NCBI GenBank assembly: GCA_900757465.1
Contig: CAAENY010000121.1
Coordinates: forward strand, 1 to 19,380
Source of the DNA: an uncultured Collinsella sp.
Lineage (GTDB): Bacteria; Actinomycetota; Coriobacteriia; Coriobacteriales; Coriobacteriaceae
Reading direction: 5' to 3'
DNA: 19,380 nt
Under the pieces are notes generated by a model that did not search any database, was not told the DNA's origin, and saw only the letters and a program-made list of their open reading frames with translations. Below, piece after piece: positions 14,290 through 19,380 of the stretch (position 1 is the stretch's first letter; each line of letters starts with the position of its first letter). A program made the translations under genes and the position numbers.

Positions 14290-15570
14290 TTACTGCCTTG
14301 CGGCACGATCCAAATGCCGGCGTCCAAACAGCAGCAGCGCCGCGGGAACCGCCGTCACGACCATGCCCGCACCAACGAGCGTCTGCTGCACGCCAAACGT
14401 CGCCGCCAGCCAGGGAGCAATCGCCAGCGGGGCTACGCCGGCGAACATGTTGCCAAAGCCCATGACCGAGTTCACGCGACCGAGCTGCTCGAGCGGAGCC
14501 GTCGTTTGCACGATCGTGTTGTGGAGCGGGTTGACGACACCCCAAGCTATGCCCAGGGCGACCTGGCCGACAAGAGCCACGCCCACGTACGGTGTCCCCA
14601 CATAGAGCAGGCTTCCCAGGCCCACGGACATAAGCGCCACGAGCAGCGTCTTAAGGTTGACCAGGTGCGGCGGCAAGCGGAGCGCAAGCACAGCACCCAG
14701 CACCGCGCCCACGCCCGAGGCCGACGAGAGCCAGCCCATCCACTCAACGCCGACGTGTAGGACATCGCGATAGAAAAACGACTCCAGCGGATCGAAGGCT
14801 CCGTAGCCAAAGTTCGAAAGAAAAATGATGAAGAAAAGTAGCGCGAGGACGCTGTTGGTGAAGACTGTCTTGATGCTGGCTGCGAAGGTGACGCGGGAGG
14901 ACGTGCTGGGGTTGGAGCTTTGTCCCGCACGCTCCCCTTCCTCTGCCGAATCGGCATCCGCATCCCCGGCGACATGGCTGGTCTGCGGTCTAAAGCCCCA
15001 ACCGGCGACGAGCGCCAGCACGGTAAAGAGCATCATGAGCACGAACACCGCGCGCGACGACGCAGCCGCCGCGACAAAGCCGCCCAGCGTGGGGCCAACG
15101 ATGATACTCACGTTTGAAAACATGGCGATGGCGGAGTTGATGTCTTTGAGCTCGACAGGATCGTCGGTGAGGTAGGCCGGATAGGATGTGGCAATGGGCT
15201 GGGCGAATCCCATCGTAAAGCCCAGAAACACCGCGCCGAGCAGGACGACGCCGGTCGCGCTGCCAAAGGCGATGATTGCCGTGCCGGTTGCGAGAGCGCC
15301 GATGATGCTCAGCAAGAAATGACGGCGCGGGCCCCAGGCATCGAGCGCCGCGCCACCCGCAAAGGATCCCAGGATCACAAATACGTTCATAAAAAGGACG
15401 GCCAGCGATGTCGCGACGACCGAAGCGCCGTCCGCATAGGTGAGTGTTCCGATAACGCCGATAAAGTAGCTGGTCTGAAAACCGGTGTAGATGAGAAAGC
15501 GCATCGCCACCAGGCGCTTGGCCTGCACGGACAGCGATGATTGAGGCTTTGAGAAAAGAGGGACGAGCAT
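14290..15570 (-). CDS. MFS transporter, 12-helix efflux-type permease
   Basis: A 426-residue integral membrane protein with about twelve hydrophobic segments. A long acidic, Ser-rich central loop (around DADADSAEEGERAGQSSNPS) separates two six-helix halves. The GGAALDAWGPRRHFLL segment after helix 2 is the MFS motif A region (G-x3-D-x2-G-R-R-like). The general pattern resembles the MFS_3/enterobactin-exporter-like group, but the substrate is not identifiable. The ATG at 15570 has AAGGAG five bases upstream; the longer reading to 15609 lacks this. It stands alone, with spacers on both sides. A near-perfect 13-bp inverted repeat (15582-15647) just upstream may be an operator. A family A hairpin follows its stop. 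Confidence 0.88.
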   Translation of the reverse strand: MLVPLFSKPQSSLSVQAKRLVAMRFLIYTGFQTSYFIGVIGTLTYADGASVVATSLAVLFMNVFVILGSFAGGAALDAWGPRRHFLLSIIGALATGTAIIAFGSATGVVLLGAVFLGFTMGFAQPIATSYPAYLTDDPVELKDINSAIAMFSNVSIIVGPTLGGFVAAAASSRAVFVLMMLFTVLALVAGWGFRPQTSHVAGDADADSAEEGERAGQSSNPSTSSRVTFAASIKTVFTNSVLALLFFIIFLSNFGYGAFDPLESFFYRDVLHVGVEWMGWLSSASGVGAVLGAVLALRLPPHLVNLKTLLVALMSVGLGSLLYVGTPYVGVALVGQVALGIAWGVVNPLHNTIVQTTAPLEQLGRVNSVMGFGNMFAGVAPLAIAPWLAATFGVQQTLVGAGMVVTAVPAALLLFGRRHLDRAARQ

Positions 15571-15581
15571 GGAGACTCCTT

Positions 15582-15647
15582 GTTTCATACGAATACGGGC
15601 GGTGGGCATTCGCTACCGTCCATCAAATCAATCAATTCGCATGAAAC
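15582..15647. promoter_or_regulatory. Inverted repeat upstream of the MFS gene, candidate operator
   Basis: GTTTCATACGAAT (15582-15594) is matched in inverse by ATTCGCATGAAAC (15635-15647), with one mismatch in 13. The proximal arm touches the ribosome-binding site of the MFS gene. Possible half-sites for a repressor that controls efflux; no promoter boxes stand out clearly. Confidence 0.4.
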
Positions 15648-15744
15648 ATTAAGGACGCATCAAGCCCCTTCTCTCCGTTTTTCACCCGTCATGAACTACT
15701 TGGTAGATTGTAAGGCATGTCCCACACATCCACCAAAGCAAAAA

Positions 15745-15777
15745 CCACCACAAAGGTGACTGGCCCCTTTGTGGTGG
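15745..15777. repeat. Palindromic intergenic repeat, family B copy 4
   Basis: CCACCACAAAGG (15745-15756) pairs perfectly with 15766-15777 around the loop TGACTGGCC. It lies between the Mo-cofactor operon terminator and the MFS upstream region. Confidence 0.8.
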
Positions 15778-15796
15778 AAGTGACGTTTGCCCAGAT

Positions 15797-15837
15797 AAAA
15801 CCTGCCAAAACAAACCTGTCCCTTTTTGGCAGGTTTT
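15797..15837 (-). terminator. Rho-independent terminator of the moaA-moaC/mobB operon
   Basis: AAAACCTGCCAAAA (15797-15810) pairs perfectly over 14 bp with 15824-15837. On the minus strand the stem starts within the stop codon of the MoaC-MobB gene and runs out into TTTTATC. Its loop contains CCTGTCCC, also found in the loop of the truncated family B copy at 13198, so the two hairpin types may be related. Confidence 0.8.
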
Positions 15838-17134
15838 AGGCCAGGTGATCTTGTATGAGGTCGCAGATGGCTCGGGCGTCGTTGATGTTGATGGCTCGAG
15901 TCGCGAAGCCGGCGTCGAAGGCCTGACGCGCCAGGGCCTCGTTGCAGGCAAGGGCCAGCGTGTGGCCGTCGACCAGGTCGAGCGAGCTATTGCCGCGCAG
16001 ACGGTCGACACCCGATCGCGCGACTACGATGTTGTCGAAGCCCTCGGTCTTGTAGCCTTCGATGATCACCACGTCGACATCGTTGTAGCGCGACAGCAAC
16101 TCGCGCGCGGGCATCTCGTCCTCCTCGCGCGTGTCGGCGTACTCCGCCCAGCGCGTGGCGCAGATGAGGCCCACGTGTTTGGATCCGGCCTGGTGATGGC
16201 GCCAGGTGTCCTTAGCGGGCACGTCGATATCAAAGCCGTGATGCCCATGATGTTTGAGCGAGCCCACGCGCAGGCCGCGGCGGGTGAGCTCGGCGATAAC
16301 CTTCTCGACGAGCGTGGTCTTGCCCGAGTTCTGGTAGCCGATAAACGCGATCGCGGGGACGGCCGGTGCCGGAACTGCGGGCGCGACGGCGGCAGGTGCG
16401 CTTGCGGGCGCGGCACCGTCAGTGGCCACGGACTCAACGGCAGCAGCCTGACGCTCAGCACGATCCCACACGCCCGAGCGGCCGCCCTCCTTGTGCAGCA
16501 GGCGAACGTCGACGATCTCCATGCCGCGGTCGACGGCCTTGCACATGTCATAGATCGTGAGGCACGCGGCGCTCGCGCCGGTCAGGGCCTCCATCTCAAT
16601 ACCCGTCTTGCCCGTCACGCCGGCCGTGACCAACACGTGAAAGCCAACCTGCCCGTCCGCGCGCGCAGGCGCCCAGCCCTCGGGCACGTCCTCGGCCGGC
16701 GTCCCCGCCGGAGCGATGGGCGCAATGTCGCACTTGCTCTTGGTAATGAGCAGCGGATGGCACATGGGAATGATGTCGCTCGTGCGCTTGATGGCCATAA
16801 TGCCCGCCACGCGCGCGCAGGCAAGCACGTCGCCCTTTTTGGCGCGGTCCTGCAGCACCATGGCCTGCGTCTCGGGATGCATGAGGATGGTGCCCTCGGC
16901 GATGGCGATGCGATGGGTCTCGGCCTTGTCGGACACGTCAACCATGCGCACCTCGCCCTTGGCGTCCACGTGCGTCAGCTCGTCGCGACGAGCGTCGCGG
17001 GCGGGCTCGGTGGCAGCGCTGGCAGTCGGCTGCGCGTCTGCAACGGCATCGGTGGCCGCAGCCGTGACTTTGTGGGCAGACATCGCGGCCCTGCGAGCGG
17101 CCTTGGTGGCATCGGCGTACCTGCTCTTGGCCAT
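15836..17134 (-). CDS. MoaC-MobB fusion: cyclic pyranopterin monophosphate synthase plus MobB GTPase
   Basis: A 432-residue two-domain protein. After an Ala-rich extension (about 1-50), the MoaC domain shows MCHP (124-127), the block MEALTGASAACLTIYDMCKA (181-200) and the catalytic-loop region LLHKEGGRSG. MoaC makes cyclic pyranopterin monophosphate from the MoaA product. An Ala/Pro-rich linker (about 227-260) leads to a MobB domain with the P-loop GYQNSGKTTL (266-275) and SLKHHGHHGFDID; MobB binds GTP and assists guanine dinucleotide attachment to molybdopterin. The ATG at 17134 has GGAGG eight bases upstream, inside the end of moaA; the longer reading to 17179 lacks support. The two genes are four bases apart. 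The pairing joins an early and a late pathway step. Confidence 0.92.
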   Translation of the reverse strand: MAKSRYADATKAARRAAMSAHKVTAAATDAVADAQPTASAATEPARDARRDELTHVDAKGEVRMVDVSDKAETHRIAIAEGTILMHPETQAMVLQDRAKKGDVLACARVAGIMAIKRTSDIIPMCHPLLITKSKCDIAPIAPAGTPAEDVPEGWAPARADGQVGFHVLVTAGVTGKTGIEMEALTGASAACLTIYDMCKAVDRGMEIVDVRLLHKEGGRSGVWDRAERQAAAVESVATDGAAPASAPAAVAPAVPAPAVPAIAFIGYQNSGKTTLVEKVIAELTRRGLRVGSLKHHGHHGFDIDVPAKDTWRHHQAGSKHVGLICATRWAEYADTREEDEMPARELLSRYNDVDVVIIEGYKTEGFDNIVVARSGVDRLRGNSSLDLVDGHTLALACNEALARQAFDAGFATRAININDARAICDLIQDHLA

Positions 17135-17138
17135 ATGA

Positions 17139-18194
17139 TCATCCTCCGATTTGGGACATAAATCGTTGCGTGCCCTCAATTATCGCGTGTTCCTGCGGTT
17201 TGTGGGCCACGGCATCGCGCCAAATCGAAAGTACCTGCATATCATCACCACGGCGCAGCGCCTCACGCACCGAATACTCGGCATCGCTAAACAGGCACGG
17301 ACGCACGTTGCCATCGGCCGTCAGGCGCAGACGGTTGCAGTTCGCGCAAAAATGGTTGGACATGGCGCTAATGAAGCCGACCGTTCCCGCCGCGCCCGGA
17401 AAGTGCCAATAGCGCGCAGGGCCCGCGCCGGCAGGAGCGTCGTTGATGTCGAGCGGCTCGAGCTCGCCCAGACCCACCGCGGCGGCCCCGGCATTGATGC
17501 GCGCCCGCAGCTCGTCACTCGGCACGGTGTCGCTCGCGTCCCACAGCTCGGGATTGAGCGTGGGCGCATGCGGGTCCACAGCGCAATGCGAGCTCGTGCG
17601 CTCGTCGCCGATGGGCATGTATTCGATAAAGCGCAGATGGATGGGGCGGTCGATCGTCAGTCGTGCGAGGGCCGCCACATCCTGGTTGAGCCGGCGCACT
17701 ACAACGCAGTTGACCTTAACGGGCTCAAAGCCCCAAGCCAGCGCCGCGTCGATGCCGGCCATGGTCTGCTCGAGCCGGCCCAGACGCGTGATCTTTCCAA
17801 AGAGCGTAGGGTCGAGCGTGTCGAGCGAAATGTTGACGCGGTTAAGTCCGGCATCTTTGAGCTGCGGCGCCAGCTTGGGCAGCAGGGCGCCGTTGGTGGT
17901 GAGCGAGATGTCCTCGATCTGCGGAATCGCGTGAATGTCGCGAATAAGCGGGATGATGCGGCGACTGACCAGCGGCTCGCCGCCCGTCAGGCGCACGCGG
18001 CGAATGCCCTCCCCCGCCACCAAGCGCACAAAGCGGGCGATTTCCTCGGCACTGAGCAGCTCATCGTGCGCGCGGGGTGCCACGCCATCGGCCGGCATGC
18101 AATAGATGCAGCGGAAATTGCACTTGTCAGTAACGGCAATGCGCAGGTAGTTGATGTCGCGGCCAAAGCCGTCATGTTGCACGCGCCCGTCCAC
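17139..18194 (-). CDS. moaA: GTP 3',8-cyclase (molybdenum cofactor biosynthesis protein A)
   Basis: A 351-residue radical SAM enzyme that converts GTP to 3',8-cyclo-dihydro-GTP, the first step of molybdenum cofactor synthesis. The N-terminal iron-sulfur motif is CNFRCIYC (Cys25, Cys29, Cys32), followed by the SAM-binding RLTGGEPLV. The C-terminal cluster motif is FCANCNRLRLTADGNVRPCL, with three cysteines. The protein ends in IGG, the double glycine conserved in MoaA that reaches the active site. Length is normal. The start is GTG at 18194, preceded by a GGGGAGGG ribosome-binding site. It is followed four bases later by the MoaC-MobB gene, whose product takes its product onward. All key residues are present. 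Confidence 0.97.
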   Translation of the reverse strand: MDGRVQHDGFGRDINYLRIAVTDKCNFRCIYCMPADGVAPRAHDELLSAEEIARFVRLVAGEGIRRVRLTGGEPLVSRRIIPLIRDIHAIPQIEDISLTTNGALLPKLAPQLKDAGLNRVNISLDTLDPTLFGKITRLGRLEQTMAGIDAALAWGFEPVKVNCVVVRRLNQDVAALARLTIDRPIHLRFIEYMPIGDERTSSHCAVDPHAPTLNPELWDASDTVPSDELRARINAGAAAVGLGELEPLDINDAPAGAGPARYWHFPGAAGTVGFISAMSNHFCANCNRLRLTADGNVRPCLFSDAEYSVREALRRGDDMQVLSIWRDAVAHKPQEHAIIEGTQRFMSQIGG

Positions 18195-18234
18195 GCAGCC
18201 CTCCCCTCACGTAGCGTTTTATTCTTCGGAAAAC

Positions 18235-18240
18235 ATAATA
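18235..18240 (-). promoter_or_regulatory. Candidate -10 of the moaA operon
   Basis: TATTAT on the minus strand, within GGGTATTAT, the same string found upstream of the sortase gene. It lies about 40 bases before the GTG start. No convincing -35 is visible. Confidence 0.3.
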
Positions 18241-18324
18241 CCCCACGAGAGAATCATGCCGACACCCGTACGACAGGACAGTCGCTTCGAGCAAGACCGG
18301 CTTCCCAACCCCATCCTCGGCACC

Positions 18325-18391
18325 CAAACCGTCCCAACATTCGATGCTTTATCCATTTTTGGCAAAAAACGTCGAATGTTGGGACGGTTTG
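18325..18391. repeat. Palindromic intergenic repeat, family A copy 3
   Basis: A 20-bp perfect stem: CAAACCGTCCCAACATTCGA (18325-18344) with 18372-18391. Nineteen bases of each arm are identical to the copy at 2636. Its loop is diverged and reads as the opposite orientation of the 2636 loop. It lies between the endonuclease-like pseudogene and moaA. Confidence 0.85.
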
Positions 18392-18428
18392 TCCACTCAC
18401 AACACCCAGCAGAAGGGCCAAAGTGTCC

Positions 18429-19380
18429 CTAGAGGTCACTACTCCAGTTGCGAATCACGAACTCCCGCAGGTCATTCTGCCGTTTCTGGAATGCCTCGCT
18501 TCGGTCGCACTTGATACCCATAGCGAGTGCGATAGCGTTCATCGCCCGGTGCAATTGCAGCTGATGGGCAAACTGAGTCCCGGTGAGGACGATCACCCTA
18601 AAGCCCAGCGCGCTCAGTACGGTCATACGCTCCGCATCCGACGCGCTGCGCTGTTTATCAAGATGGTCCGAGCCGTTGTATTCAATCCCCGTACCGCTCG
18701 CAGGCGCATATACGTCGATCTCGAAATACCCGGCCTTTGCGAGGTATTTGAACTCGTTAGGAACATCGACCCGATGGTTGAGCTCGATTTTGGTGTATCC
18801 CAGCCCTCCCTGGGAACGCTTCGCGACGACCAAGATTGCGGTGGCCGTCTCCATAGGTGATCGTGCGCCATCGTGCACGCGCTTGAGCACAGCTGCCGCG
18901 CGCGCAGCCCCCTGTCGACATCAGTTCTCGCTGCAATAAGTTATCAAGTCGGCAACGGCATGCCTCTGCCCCATCTCGATATATTTGCCTGTCGACAGAT
19001 GATTCAAATGGTATCGGGCGCAGATTTCATACCCATATTCCAGCTGCTCGGGCCCACTCATCCACGAGCCCGCCTGAACAAAGCACATGGCCTCATCAAC
19101 CACCAAGAGACCTTCTGCCACCTCGATAAGATGATCCGAAGGTATAGGTGCCCCAAACACGCGGCGCCGAAGGCCCGCCGGCCGAGAGCGCTCAAAATCA
19201 AAGCTAACCAACGTGTCAATGCGGTCGAGCTCCTCATGTGGAACACCAAGTGAGACCAGATAATCGGTGACAATCTCAACAGCCGCAGAAATTCTCAGCC
19301 CCTTGGTATCTAGCCCCAGTTTGGGCAGCGCTTCGGTTGGCTCCTCCTCGTTGGCAAACGAATCTTCATCGTATAGGCTG
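18429..19380 (-). pseudogene. Endonuclease-domain (DUF559/PD-(D/E)XK-like) gene split by an in-frame TGA; partial
   Basis: One reading frame runs from the right edge down to 18429, broken only by a TGA at 18921-18923. The upstream piece (at least 152 codons, open to the edge) contains EELDRIDTLVSFDFE and QLEYGYEICARYHL, a pattern I associate with a family common in Collinsella. The downstream piece continues in the same frame, with SPMETATAILVV and a nuclease-like core: FEIDVYAPASGTGIEYNG (Asp and Glu as candidate metal ligands), then the helix DKQRSASDAERMTVLSALGF. The last codon before the stop and the first after it read as a continuous family-like sequence (CSEN, stop, CRQGAARAAAVLK). A restart at the GTG 18890 could give a 153-residue C-terminal protein. 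Pseudogene is the best call; a sequencing error at one base is the alternative. Confidence 0.7.

Noticed and set aside
17151..18860. A 569-codon plus-strand frame opposite moaA and beyond
   Set aside because: It covers the complement of moaA, a certain gene, then runs through a palindromic repeat; no family motif is visible.
18921..18923. TGA as a selenocysteine or recoded codon
   Set aside because: I see no selenocysteine insertion stem directly after it, the family has no known selenoprotein, and the simplest explanation is a nonsense mutation.

Overview
The window is high-GC, gene-dense bacterial DNA, and every gene I can support lies on the minus strand. The content (GatCAB amidotransferase, a sortase-assembled pilus, MoaA with a MoaC-MobB fusion, an HAD-IIB phosphatase, GTG starts, compact intergenic hairpin repeats) fits a gut actinobacterium of the Coriobacteriia, most likely Collinsella or a close relative. 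The genus is an inference from style and gene content, not from a marker gene.

Layout from left to right; transcription runs right to left. 1-2483: gatC, gatA and the start of gatB, with one-base TAATG overlaps. 2484-2775: a spacer carrying two palindromic repeats. 2776-3714: a class C (pilin-polymerising) sortase with its own candidate promoter. 3826-5588: a lower-GC two-gene module, a winged-helix protein followed by an overlapping nucleotidyltransferase, resembling an AbiE-type toxin-antitoxin pair. 5589-6060: a gene-free stretch full of hairpins, including a strong terminator for the pilus operon at 5921-5960. 6061-12739: a three-gene pilus operon with a large tip-adhesin-like protein (LPLSG), a GC-rich pilin (MPSTG) and a second pilin (LPLTG). 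12740-13244: an AT-rich control region. 13245-14066: HAD phosphatase. 14290-15570: MFS transporter. 15836-18194: moaA and a moaC-mobB fusion, closed by a terminator. 18429-19380: an endonuclease-like gene split by one in-frame TGA, running off the window.

Working together: the three LPXTG-like proteins are exported, and the class C sortase would join them into a pilus. The sortase is separated from its substrates by the AbiE-like module and by a terminator, so it is probably transcribed separately. The pilus promoter sits across one arm of a perfect 13-bp inverted repeat whose other arm lies 278 bp further upstream. This is the geometry of an invertible, phase-variable promoter, or alternatively of a pair of operators. 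I consider it the most interesting signal in the window.

Two families of intergenic hairpins recur, at least seven copies in all. One family shows compensatory base-pair changes between copies, which argues that the stem itself is conserved. No tRNA, rRNA, CRISPR array or insertion sequence was seen.
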